Part shown: positions 16,823-24,601 of the stretch, in pieces
Numbering within the stretch: the stretch's first letter is position 1
How the letters are laid out: each line of letters starts with the position of its first letter
DNA from: Bacillota bacterium
Lineage (GTDB): Bacteria; Bacillota; Clostridia; Acetivibrionales; DTU013
Assembly: GCA_023426125.1 (NCBI GenBank)
Contig: JAFABI010000070.1
Coordinates: 59,431 to 123,430, forward strand
Direction of reading: 5' to 3'
Length of the DNA: 64,000 bases
Program-made: the position numbers and the translations under genes
Notes under the pieces: generated by a model
Seen by the model: only the letters and a program-made list of their open reading frames with translations
Told to the model about the DNA's origin: nothing
Database searches by the model: none

Positions 16823-18968
16823 GAATTATATCACCGGTCATACATGTTTTTAATGAAAATATCCTTAATCCGGAATTAACAAAAAATATTTCAAGCAGGT
16901 CCGCTTTGGGGTTAATAAACCGGATGCTTCCCCTGCCGAATTTTTTATGCGCAACAGGGACTTCGAGATACAAGTCCTTTTCTGAAATGGATCCGCAATC
17001 CGTATATCCGTCATGGTCGGCCGCCCATTTATCGCTAACAGGTTTTGCAGCCTGTTTTTTATATGCAACCAAAAACTGCTCAACAAAACGTGAAGGTCTG
17101 ACTTTTTTCCCGTCCAGAGTGTTTGCCGTCATGAGTTCAAGATGCTGCCTGGCTCTGGTAGCTCCTACATAAAAGAGACGTACCTCCTCTTCCATAAGCG
17201 ACTTGTCTCCGGCCTTAAATTCATTTATGCTGTTTGCCGATGGAAATTGTCCATCGAAAAGATCAATAATAAATACTTTATCAAACTCCAGCCCTTTGCT
17301 TGAATGAATGGTGGAAAGAGTTACCGCATTTTTCCCCTTATTAAATCTGGCATTCTCCATGATTTGTCGAAGCTGTTCCAGCCTGTCTTTGAAATCCCGG
17401 ACGCTTACTGTTTTTGCAGCTATGCTTTTCAATCCGCTGATAATTTGCATTAAGCTGTCCGTGGTTTCTGATCCATCACTGCTCTGCTTTTTAATAAACT
17501 CACCATAGCCCAGAACTTCAACAATGAATTCTATCGCTTCAAGAGCTTTCATTCTTGATATTCTTAATATATTTTTCTTTATTTCCGGAAGCTTATAATT
17601 CTGTCTCTGATTTATATCCGGATATTCCATTAAAATGTCAAACAGGTTCCGGTTTGAACTTTCACAGTTCACGGCATATTCAACCATGGCTTTTGATAAA
17701 AAGGCGTTCATCTTGTAATAAACCTGACGGAAGGCTTCAATATTTGTCGCATCAAAGGAAAGGTCCATGAAAGAAAGAATATCCAAAGTGACCCAATGCC
17801 TGAAAAAATAGGTTTTAGCCTCACGCAGGTAAAAGGGGATATTGCTGCGATGCAATGAATCTACCAGTGGAATTGCGGAAACATTGTTCCTGTATAACAC
17901 AGCCGTCCCTGAAAAGTTTATATCTTTTTCCAGCATAGTAACAATATGCCCATATTGATCATTTTTATCCTGCAGGCATATATATTTTGCCGGCGAACCT
18001 TCATCTCTTTCTGAAAACATGTTTTTGTCGTACCGCTCATTATTCTGCTTAATAAATTTATTGGCAGCAGTTACGATATTTTTCGTTGAACGGTAATTAT
18101 TCTCCATCAAATACACCTGCGCCCCCGGATACGTTTTTTCAAAATCCAGCAATGCCTTTGGGAAAGCTGCTCTGAATGTATAAATGCTTTGATCCTCATC
18201 CCCCACCATAAAGATGTTATTTCTGGGGTTAGCCAGGCATTTTATGATTTGATGCTGAAGATATGAGGTGTCCTGAGACTCATCAACATTTATATGGGTA
18301 TATTTGTTCCTGTATGCATTAACCAGATCTTCGCTGTGTTTAAATAGGTCCAGCGTCCTTGTCAGCATGTCATCGAAGTCGATAAAATTATTCTGCCGTT
18401 TATAAGCTTCATAATTTTTAAATATTTCATAAAAATTCTTTATGCCTGTTTTGTAATTGGCAATCTCGTTATCCGGAATCATCATATTTTTCATATAACA
18501 GATTGCATTTGACAGTTCCTCGAGCTTATCATCACTTAAATACGATTCATTATGCTTTTGGTAAAGCAGCCGTAAAAGCTGGCTTTTAGTTATCGGAGCT
18601 TTTTCATCCTCAATAATTGTTGGAAAAGTCCTACGCATTTTTTGGGTATATGTCCTCAGCACAGTATAACAAAAGCTGTGTATCGTAGAAAAATGAAGCT
18701 CACCTTCCACCTCACTGCCGAAAACTTTCTGAAATCTATGCTTCATATCAAGTGCGGAAGCCTTACTGAAGGTCAGCGTCAGTATGTTCTCCGGATTGAT
18801 TTTATGGTTTATGACCATATTGGCACACCGGGATACAATAACAGTAGTTTTTCCACCGCCGGGTACAGCCAAAAGGAGAATGGGGCCCTCAATGTCAAGG
18901 ACAGCTTTTTGCTGCTGTTCATTCAAGTGGATATTGTGTTTTTCTGATAAATGTTTTATAAAATCCAT
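16797..18968 (-). CDS. UvrD/Rep-like superfamily 1 DNA helicase
   Basis: 723 residues. Motifs in order: LNEQQQKAVLDIEGPILLLA, Walker A as AVPGGGKTT near residue 36, LTLTFSKASALDMK (Ia), VDESQDTSYLQHQI (Walker B region), GDEDQSIYTFRAA (III), YRSTKNIV (IV), STIHSSKGLEFDKVFIIDL (V) and EEEVRLFYVGATRARQHLEL (VI). It is a 3'-5' helicase for repair or replication-fork processing. The last 70 residues include KKFGRGSIRFINPKADLLEI, the small barrel-like tail seen in PcrA-like relatives. It is not the long PcrA/UvrD and not AddA, so it is an accessory paralogue. No operon partner. Confidence 0.92.
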   Translation of the reverse strand: MDFIKHLSEKHNIHLNEQQQKAVLDIEGPILLLAVPGGGKTTVIVSRCANMVINHKINPENILTLTFSKASALDMKHRFQKVFGSEVEGELHFSTIHSFCYTVLRTYTQKMRRTFPTIIEDEKAPITKSQLLRLLYQKHNESYLSDDKLEELSNAICYMKNMMIPDNEIANYKTGIKNFYEIFKNYEAYKRQNNFIDFDDMLTRTLDLFKHSEDLVNAYRNKYTHINVDESQDTSYLQHQIIKCLANPRNNIFMVGDEDQSIYTFRAAFPKALLDFEKTYPGAQVYLMENNYRSTKNIVTAANKFIKQNNERYDKNMFSERDEGSPAKYICLQDKNDQYGHIVTMLEKDINFSGTAVLYRNNVSAIPLVDSLHRSNIPFYLREAKTYFFRHWVTLDILSFMDLSFDATNIEAFRQVYYKMNAFLSKAMVEYAVNCESSNRNLFDILMEYPDINQRQNYKLPEIKKNILRISRMKALEAIEFIVEVLGYGEFIKKQSSDGSETTDSLMQIISGLKSIAAKTVSVRDFKDRLEQLRQIMENARFNKGKNAVTLSTIHSSKGLEFDKVFIIDLFDGQFPSANSINEFKAGDKSLMEEEVRLFYVGATRARQHLELMTANTLDGKKVRPSRFVEQFLVAYKKQAAKPVSDKWAADHDGYTDCGSISEKDLYLEVPVAHKKFGRGSIRFINPKADLLEIFFVNSGLRIFSLKTCMTGDIIHALAPENN

Positions 18969-19289
18969 ATAGTAAGTTCCTATATTTACCCCTTATTTTT
19001 TGACTGCTTACTTCAACTTTCAGTAGTGTTAAACACTATCTTATAGATCATCTCATATATTTCACATATAAACATTCTATTCGATTCTACAAGCTTGTGC
19101 AATAAAATTGTGGCTAAAGCTCAATTCAACCAGGCCATCTTCAAAAAAACGCTGCCTTTTTAATGCCTGAAAAGGAAAGGATGATGCTCATGGATAACAA
19201 AAGCAGCAATCCAAATGGTTTCAAAAAATGTTGGCGGCACCCCTCCAAATGCTGACGGAATAGCGGCGTTCAATTATTGTTTTTCCCAT
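18969..19289. other. Intergenic region, promoter of the helicase expected
   Basis: About 320 AT-rich bases between the helicase start and the nahK terminator. AGGAA precedes the helicase ATG. I see a short inverted repeat (AGTGTTAAACACT, near 19025) close to where the promoter should be, but no convincing -35/-10 pair and no gene. Confidence 0.4.
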
Positions 19290-19316
19290 AAAAAAAAGAC
19301 TGCCTTGACAGTCTTT
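19290..19316 (-). terminator. Rho-independent terminator of the galE-nahK operon
   Basis: On the minus strand AAAAAGACTG, a six-base loop and CAGTCTTTTTTTT, 30 bases after the nahK stop. The other strand also has five U after the stem, so it may act both ways. Confidence 0.85.
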
Positions 19317-19346
19317 TTCACTTTTTATTCTGGAGCACTGCACCCA

Positions 19347-20456
19347 CTACCTGTATTTCTGCACAACCTGCTTCATCAGGTCATATTTCCGTTCCATATC
19401 CGCAACCAGCTTGAACTGCGTCCGTGTCCTATCCAGATTATGACCTTCCCGGTGGATCTTGAAATAGGTGTCTCCGTTAAGGTGGTCTGTGAGGAACCTT
19501 ATCCCGCATTCATAGGTCATTATTTTTGCCGAGAAGGGCAGGTAATCCAATTCGGCCTCCGTCAGGCTGTCCCCCGCGGCTTCAAGGAAGCCTCTGGTGA
19601 ATTCCTCAAAAAGAGGCAGGTCCATCCAGACTTTTTCCAGGTCCTTCTCATCCTCCGCAGCAGGATTGGTTCCGAAGCGGATAGAATCTCCGAAATCATA
19701 GAGGGAAAGTCCGGGCATTACAGTGTCAAGATCGATTACGCAAATTCCATCCCCCGTAATGTCGTCAATCATAACATTGTTAAACTTGGTATCGTTATGG
19801 GTCACCCGCAGCGGAAGTCCGCCCTTTTCCAGGAGGTCGACAAGAACCGCTGTCTCACCGGCCCTTTGGAATGCAAACTCGATTTCAGCCTGTACATCCT
19901 TTGCCCTGCCCATTACATCTTTTTTAACTGCTTCCTCCAGCGCCTCAAAACGTTTTTTGGTATTGTGAAAGTTTGGAATTGTTTCGCTGAGTGTAGAAGC
20001 CGGATAGCTTTCCAGAAGCTTCTGGAACCTGCCGAAGGCCTTGCCCGCTTTATAGAAATGCTCCGGCTTTTCGACAATCTGATAGGTCTGGGCGCCTTCG
20101 ATAAAAATATAACCCCTCCAATAATTGCCGTCCATGTCCCTGTAATAGCTTTTTCCGTCAATTGTGGGTATGAGATTCAAAGTTTCCCGCTCAGGGTCTC
20201 CTCCAGCCTCAATGACAGCCTTTCTTAGGTGCCTCGTTATACCTTCGATATTTTTCATCAGTTCTTCCGGCTTTTTAAACACATTGTGATTGATTCTCTG
20301 CAAAATATAGCGGTGCAAGCTGCCGTCGGCCTTTTGAAAATATGCCGCAAAAGTATCATTGATATGGCCGAACCCATACGGCTGAGCTTCGGTAAATGAA
20401 CCGATGAAAGTAAAATTCTTTACGACTTCCTTAAAATTATATTCCTTCTTATCCAC
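19347..20456 (-). CDS. nahK: N-acetylhexosamine 1-kinase-like phosphotransferase
   Basis: 369 residues of the aminoglycoside phosphotransferase fold. Landmarks: GFGHINDTFAA near residue 28, LQRINHNVFKKPEELMKNI, WRGYIFIEG, the catalytic loop VTHNDTKFNNVMI with the Asp and Asn residues, and VIDLDTVMPGLSLYDFGD for metal binding. These features match NahK, which phosphorylates GlcNAc/GalNAc at C1 in the lacto-N-biose/galacto-N-biose pathway of bifidobacteria and clostridia. It follows a sugar nucleotidyltransferase and galE in one operon, the logic of that salvage pathway (kinase, nucleotide transfer, epimerisation). The GTG start has GGAGG nine bases upstream. The phosphorylase that would make hexose-1-phosphate is not in the window. 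Confidence 0.82.
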   Translation of the reverse strand: MDKKEYNFKEVVKNFTFIGSFTEAQPYGFGHINDTFAAYFQKADGSLHRYILQRINHNVFKKPEELMKNIEGITRHLRKAVIEAGGDPERETLNLIPTIDGKSYYRDMDGNYWRGYIFIEGAQTYQIVEKPEHFYKAGKAFGRFQKLLESYPASTLSETIPNFHNTKKRFEALEEAVKKDVMGRAKDVQAEIEFAFQRAGETAVLVDLLEKGGLPLRVTHNDTKFNNVMIDDITGDGICVIDLDTVMPGLSLYDFGDSIRFGTNPAAEDEKDLEKVWMDLPLFEEFTRGFLEAAGDSLTEAELDYLPFSAKIMTYECGIRFLTDHLNGDTYFKIHREGHNLDRTRTQFKLVADMERKYDLMKQVVQKYR

Positions 20457-20572
20457 TTTTTCATTCCTCCAGGCATCAGTAAAATCTTGGTGGTATCAAC
20501 CCCTCCGGAGTTTAGGCAGGTTCTTTTCCGGTAAAACGCCTCAAGCACCGATGAAACGCTCCACCGGACTTG

Positions 20573-21490
20573 CTATCCCCATAGCTTTTCAGGGTATATG
20601 CCTTCCTCCGTCATTCTTGCAATGGCTTCCTTGACAAGGGGCTTGTCTTCCTGGTAGGTGACGCCGTACCACCGTTCTTTTGAAGGTAGTACCTTCACTC
20701 TGGCTTTCTTTTCGGAAATCAGTCCGTCAACCACACTGGGCAGAAAATATTCGGCTTTCAGAATATTCTGCGCAGTGTCCCGCAAAAATACCGGGAACCG
20801 CGCTTCAAGCTCCTTGAAAATACTTGGCGTAAATCCCCAGGTATTCATTGAAACAAAACTCCCTTCGGGGATCAAAATCCATTCCTTGTCGTCTTCGGTA
20901 TACTTTGTTTCATTGCCGAACTTTTTGATTTTGGTTCTCTCGTGGATCTCTTTCAAATATCCTTCAGAATCCAGGGTGCACACCCCTCTCGCAACATGGC
21001 CGTGCTCCGTCAGGGTATTCTCCAATTTAAAGCCCACCATACAGTATTGATACATGCCGCCGCTATCCTTCAAGCCTGTAAGGTAGTCGCTCATCATTTG
21101 AAATGTGGTCTGCCCATAAAAATCATCGGCGTTGATTACTGCAAAGGGAGAATCAACCGCCGTACGGCAGCTCAATACGGCATGTCCGGTCCCCCATGGT
21201 TTTACCCTGCCTTCCGGGACTTCAAACCCTGCGGGGACATCGTCAACGCTCTGAAATACATAAGCGGTTTTAACTACAGCATCGATTCTTCTGCCGACTT
21301 TCTCCCGGAAGATCTCTTCCATTTCTTTTTTAATGATAAATACAACTTTGTCAAATCCGGCCTTTACGGCATCATAAATGGAATAATCCATGATAATTTC
21401 CCCGCGGGGTCCCACCGGATCGATCTGCTTCAGGCCGCCATACCTGCTTCCGATGCCTGCGGCCATAATAACCAGCGTAGGTTTTGCCAA
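20573..21490 (-). CDS. Sugar-1-phosphate nucleotidyltransferase family protein
   Basis: 305 residues. The N-terminal MAAGIGSRYGGLKQIDPVG carries the G-x-G-x-R-x-x-x-x-K nucleotide-binding loop, and VINADDFYG gives the Asp residues that hold magnesium. The rest fits the NTP_transferase fold without the left-handed helix tail of GlgC. Lying between galE and nahK it most likely couples GlcNAc- or hexose-1-phosphate to UTP, a step done by GalT-like enzymes in bifidobacterial operons; this is inference from context. The TTG at 21490 was chosen because AAGGAGG lies eight bases before it and the gene then begins 13 bases after the galE stop; the longer frame to 21628 would overlap galE. Confidence 0.85.
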   Translation of the reverse strand: MAKPTLVIMAAGIGSRYGGLKQIDPVGPRGEIIMDYSIYDAVKAGFDKVVFIIKKEMEEIFREKVGRRIDAVVKTAYVFQSVDDVPAGFEVPEGRVKPWGTGHAVLSCRTAVDSPFAVINADDFYGQTTFQMMSDYLTGLKDSGGMYQYCMVGFKLENTLTEHGHVARGVCTLDSEGYLKEIHERTKIKKFGNETKYTEDDKEWILIPEGSFVSMNTWGFTPSIFKELEARFPVFLRDTAQNILKAEYFLPSVVDGLISEKKARVKVLPSKERWYGVTYQEDKPLVKEAIARMTEEGIYPEKLWG

Positions 21491-21503
21491 GCTTCGTCCC
21501 TCC

Positions 21504-22523
21504 TTATTTTCCGGACTCATATCCATTGGGGTTGGCAAGCTGCCACCGCCATGAATCCGCACACATTTCTTCAATACTTTTCTCAGCCCGCCATCCCAGC
21601 TCATTTGCCGCCTTTGACGGATCAGCATAGCATTCGGCTATGTCTCCGGGCCTTCTTCCCGATATCCGGTAGGGTATTTCCTTGCCGGAGGCCTTTGAAA
21701 AAGCCTTTACCATTTCCAGAACACTGAAGCCTCTGCCGGTTCCCAGGTTGTAAGTCACAACCCCGGGGTTTGTCTGCAATTTCTCCAATGCTTTCAAATG
21801 GCCAAGCACCAGATCGACGACATGGATATAATCTCTTACCCCGGTTCCGTCGGCCGTGGGATAATCATTTCCGTAAACGCTCAGTCCCTTCAGCTTACCT
21901 ATGGCTACCTGCGTTATATATGGAACCAGATTGTTGGGAATCCCATTGGGATCTTCGCCGATTTTTCCGCTGACGTGGGCCCCTACAGGGTTGAAATATC
22001 GGAGGATTGCAATATTCCATTCCTTTTCGGCAGTATATAAATCACGAAGGATGTCTTCAATCATCAGTTTGGTCCGTCCATAGGGATTTGTCGCCGACAG
22101 CGGAAAATCCTCCGATATGGGCACTTTGTGAGGGTCGCCGTAAACAGTGGCGGAGGAGCTGAACACCAGATTCCTGACACCGTGCTTCTTCATGATCTCA
22201 CATAAAATAAGCGTCCCTGTAATGTTGTTATAATAATACTTCAGAGGAATGGACACCGATTCGCCGACAGCTTTCAGTCCCGCAAAGTGCATTACGGAAT
22301 CTATACGGCACTCATTAAAAATCTTGTCCAGAGCTTCCCTGTCAAGTAAATCCGCCTTGTAGAACTTCAAGGGCTTACCTGTTATTTCCTGTATTCGCTT
22401 AATAGACTCTTCTTTGCTGTTGCTCAGGTTGTCTACTACAACAACCTCATACCCCGCATTCAGAAGTTCAACACAAGCGTGACTGCCAATATATCCTGCG
22501 CCCCCTGTTACCAGTATGGACAT
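21504..22523 (-). CDS. galE: UDP-glucose/UDP-N-acetylglucosamine 4-epimerase
   Basis: 339 residues, the usual GalE length. It opens with SILVTGGAGYIGSHACVELL (NAD-binding loop), has FSSSATVYGDP with the catalytic serine region, and YGRTKLMIE, the Y-x-x-x-K catalytic pair; RYFNPVGAH and GTGVRDYIHVVDL are typical of GalE. It interconverts UDP-Gal and UDP-Glc and, in the broad-specificity form, the N-acetyl sugars. Placed first in the operon with the nucleotidyltransferase and nahK. GGAGGTGG lies six to seven bases before the ATG at 22523, which rules out the long frame that begins at 22640. Confidence 0.95.
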   Translation of the reverse strand: MSILVTGGAGYIGSHACVELLNAGYEVVVVDNLSNSKEESIKRIQEITGKPLKFYKADLLDREALDKIFNECRIDSVMHFAGLKAVGESVSIPLKYYYNNITGTLILCEIMKKHGVRNLVFSSSATVYGDPHKVPISEDFPLSATNPYGRTKLMIEDILRDLYTAEKEWNIAILRYFNPVGAHVSGKIGEDPNGIPNNLVPYITQVAIGKLKGLSVYGNDYPTADGTGVRDYIHVVDLVLGHLKALEKLQTNPGVVTYNLGTGRGFSVLEMVKAFSKASGKEIPYRISGRRPGDIAECYADPSKAANELGWRAEKSIEEMCADSWRWQLANPNGYESGK

Positions 22524-22662
22524 AACATCCACCTCCACCAATTCATATAGTAAACGCATTGATCCCGTTATCATGAAACAAGCCGTTGCTTTTATGCTAT
22601 GTTTTATTTTAACACATTTCAGCAAATTTTTATTTATCAATTACGTCGGTTAATTTGCACTT

Positions 22663-22690
22663 TTGGCCGCTTTCCTCCTTGTGGTATAAT
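22663..22690 (+). promoter_or_regulatory. Candidate extended -10 promoter reading into the 86-bp repeats
   Basis: TTGGCC, 16 bases, TATAAT with TGG directly before the -10 (extended -10 type). Transcription would start near 22697, at the first base of the tandem repeats, and continue to the AraC gene at 22971. Confidence 0.5.
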
Positions 22691-22694
22691 GATA

Positions 22695-22948
22695 GGGGAC
22701 ACACCCACACGAGGTATTCCTCCGGGGTCGAGCCATGATGCATACGTCACGGGTCTAGGGAATGTCCCCTTTTGAATGACGGGGACACACCCACACGAGG
22801 TATTCCTCCGAGGTCGAGCCATGAAGCATATGTCACGGGTCTGGGGAATGTCCCCTTTTGAATGACGGGGACACACCCACACGAGGTATTCCTCCGGGGT
22901 CGAGCCATGATGCATATGTCACGGGTCTAGGGAATGTCCCCTTTTGAA
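22695..22948. repeat. Three tandem 86-bp repeats, each a potential hairpin
   Basis: Units begin with GGGGACACACCC at 22695, 22781 and 22867, exactly 86 bases apart; the last lacks only its final spacer bases. The copies differ at a handful of positions. Each unit starts with GGGGACA and ends with TGTCCCC, so each can fold on itself, with an inner GAGG/CCTC stem. A shorter diverged relative lies at 44999-45053. The repeats fill the leader between the candidate promoter at 22663 and the AraC gene. Confidence 0.95.
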
Positions 22949-22970
22949 CATGAGGGAAAAGGAATAAGGC

Positions 22971-23855
22971 ATGGATTATATAAAAACACCCATTAAGGAA
23001 GATTTGATAATAAAAAAATTAATAAGCGTACACTACTTCGAATATGCCAGGGACTATGTCTTTGAAGGTGAAAAGCATGACTTCTGGGAGTTTTTATATG
23101 TGGACAAGGGAGAAGTTGAAGTCATGGCCGACGCCTCCGGCTACAAGCTGAAGCAGGGTGAGATCATCTTCCACAAGCCGGATGAATTCCACAATGTCTG
23201 GGCAAATGGCAGGGTTGCGCCCAATCTCATCGTCATATCCTTTGAATGCGCCTCGGCTTCAATCAAATACTTTGAAAATAAGATCCTGCGCATCGGCGAC
23301 TATGAAAAAAATCTGCTGGCGCAGATCATAAGAGAAGCCAGGGAGGCCTATACTTCCCCTCTGGATATACCTTCCCTGAATAAGCTTGAAAAGCGGCGCG
23401 GCTCGCTGTTTGGATGTGAACAGCTGATTAAAATATACCTTGAGCAGATGCTGATTTACATGATTCGAAGAGGAAACAGCCTGAGTATTGAAAGCAAGTT
23501 ATCTTCTTCTGTCAAAGAGAGGTCCGACGAGGATATGATGAAGAAATTGACAGGCTATTTACTGGAGCATGTGTACAGTAATCTCGCATTTGAAACTGTT
23601 TGCAGGTTTTCACAGCTCAGCAGGACAAATTTGAAAGTACTCTTCAAGGAAAAAACCGGGATGGGAGTGATGGAATACTTCAAAAAATTGAAAATTGAGG
23701 AATCCAAAAAAATGATACGTGAAAGCGGATACAACTTCACAGGGATTGCCGACAAATTAGGGTATACCTCCATCCACTACTTTTCAAGGCATTTTAAAAA
23801 GGTAACAGGCATGACCCCGTCGCAATACGCACTCTCCGTTAAGGTTAAGATTTAA
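22971..23855 (+). CDS. AraC-family transcriptional regulator (cupin sensor)
   Basis: 294 residues. The N-terminal half is a cupin-like sensor (HDFWEFLYVDKGEVEVM, LKQGEIIFHKPDEFHNVWA), and the C-terminal half has two helix-turn-helix motifs (LAFETVCRFSQLSRTNLKVLF and FTGIADKLGYTSIHYFSRHF) ending in MTPSQYAL, as in the AraC/XylS family. AAAAGGAAT precedes the ATG. It is alone on the plus strand, divergent from the galE operon, with 447 bases between the two starts, so it may control that operon. Its own leader is made of three hairpin repeats, which is unusual. Confidence 0.88.
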   Translation: MDYIKTPIKEDLIIKKLISVHYFEYARDYVFEGEKHDFWEFLYVDKGEVEVMADASGYKLKQGEIIFHKPDEFHNVWANGRVAPNLIVISFECASASIKYFENKILRIGDYEKNLLAQIIREAREAYTSPLDIPSLNKLEKRRGSLFGCEQLIKIYLEQMLIYMIRRGNSLSIESKLSSSVKERSDEDMMKKLTGYLLEHVYSNLAFETVCRFSQLSRTNLKVLFKEKTGMGVMEYFKKLKIEESKKMIRESGYNFTGIADKLGYTSIHYFSRHFKKVTGMTPSQYALSVKVKI

Positions 23856-23901
23856 GGGCAACTGAAAAACCGGTAGAGCCTGTTATCCTGTCCCACATTC
23901 C

Positions 23902-24006
23902 GTAGGGGCGGCCATTGGCCGTCCGCCCAAGGTAGTAACGTAACAGGCCAAAAATTATTGGCTACCATAGATTACATTCAAGCGGACGCGCAATGCGCGC
24001 CCCTAC
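23902..24006. repeat. MITE/REP-like element of the GTAGGGGCG family
   Basis: Begins GTAGGGGCGGCCATTGGCC and ends with the inverse of GTAGGGGCGCGCATTGCGC. Both ends are imperfect inverted repeats of each other and each contains its own small palindrome (GGCC-ATT-GGCC and GCGC-ATT-GCGC). The 60-base centre is not conserved between copies. No open reading frame. Confidence 0.85.
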
Positions 24007-24034
24007 ACTCGATTCACATCCGCATGTCAATGTA

Positions 24035-24088
24035 CCTGTCCCCCTTGACAGGCCAACGGAACACATGAGAACCGTCCCCTTGTGTCCC
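24035..24088. repeat. GTCCCC-type dispersed palindromic repeat
   Basis: CCTGTC/GACAGG hairpin followed by GAGAACCGTCCCCTTGTGTCCC. The same AGAACCGTCCCCTGT-type core appears at 32953-32980. It lies directly after the nrdG stop and may serve as a weak transcript end. Confidence 0.6.
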
Positions 24089-24089
24089 G

Positions 24090-24593
24090 CTATATTTCCG
24101 CCATCACAACGGCCTGATTCTCCAAGGATTTTTTTACATCAATGATCCGCTGGTTTTCCGAGCCTCTGAATTTCAGCAGCAGATTCTTTTTCTCCAGCTC
24201 AAAACGCCCGTCCACCAGGATATCCGTCGAAACAAGCAAATCTCTCCAGCCTTCATGGCCGCTGCTTTGAATTGCTTCAAACGTGTATCCCGTATAGGTC
24301 ATCACATTCAAACCTGACGCATGCGCCTTCGAAGCCAGTTCCACACACGCTTCCGCCTGCTCGAAGGGCTCACCCCCGCTCAGAGTAAGCCCGTCCAGCA
24401 GCGGATTCTTCCTCATTTCCTCAAGCAGTGAATCGACACTCACAGAAATACCGCCTTCAAAGGAGTGGGTATGCGGATTGTGGCATCCCGGGCAATGGTG
24501 CTTGCAGCCCTGGGTAAAAACTACGTACCGGAAGCCGGGACCGTCAACGATGGACTCCTTGACAATACCGGCAATTTGAAGTATCGCACTCAT
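24090..24593 (-). CDS. nrdG: Anaerobic ribonucleotide reductase activating protein
   Basis: 167 residues, a radical SAM enzyme. The cluster motif is CKHHCPGC (C-x3-C-x2-C), followed by HNPHTHSFEGG; LTLSGGEPFEQ is the second radical SAM signature. It makes the glycyl radical on NrdD using S-adenosylmethionine. I chose the ATG at 24593 with GAGGTG close upstream; a GTG at 24605 overlapping the nrdD stop is possible. The gene follows nrdD within ten bases, the usual nrdDG operon. Confidence 0.95.
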   Translation of the reverse strand: MSAILQIAGIVKESIVDGPGFRYVVFTQGCKHHCPGCHNPHTHSFEGGISVSVDSLLEEMRKNPLLDGLTLSGGEPFEQAEACVELASKAHASGLNVMTYTGYTFEAIQSSGHEGWRDLLVSTDILVDGRFELEKKNLLLKFRGSENQRIIDVKKSLENQAVVMAEI

Positions 24594-24601
24594 CTCCCAC
24601 C

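Noticed and set aside
22637..22915. 92-residue open frame on the minus strand through the tandem repeats
   Set aside because: It only translates the 86-bp units; the protein repeats itself with the repeat period, no ribosome binding site or family is visible.
22695..22948. CRISPR array
   Set aside because: The units are 86-bp direct repeats joined end to end with no variable spacers, and no cas genes are in the window.
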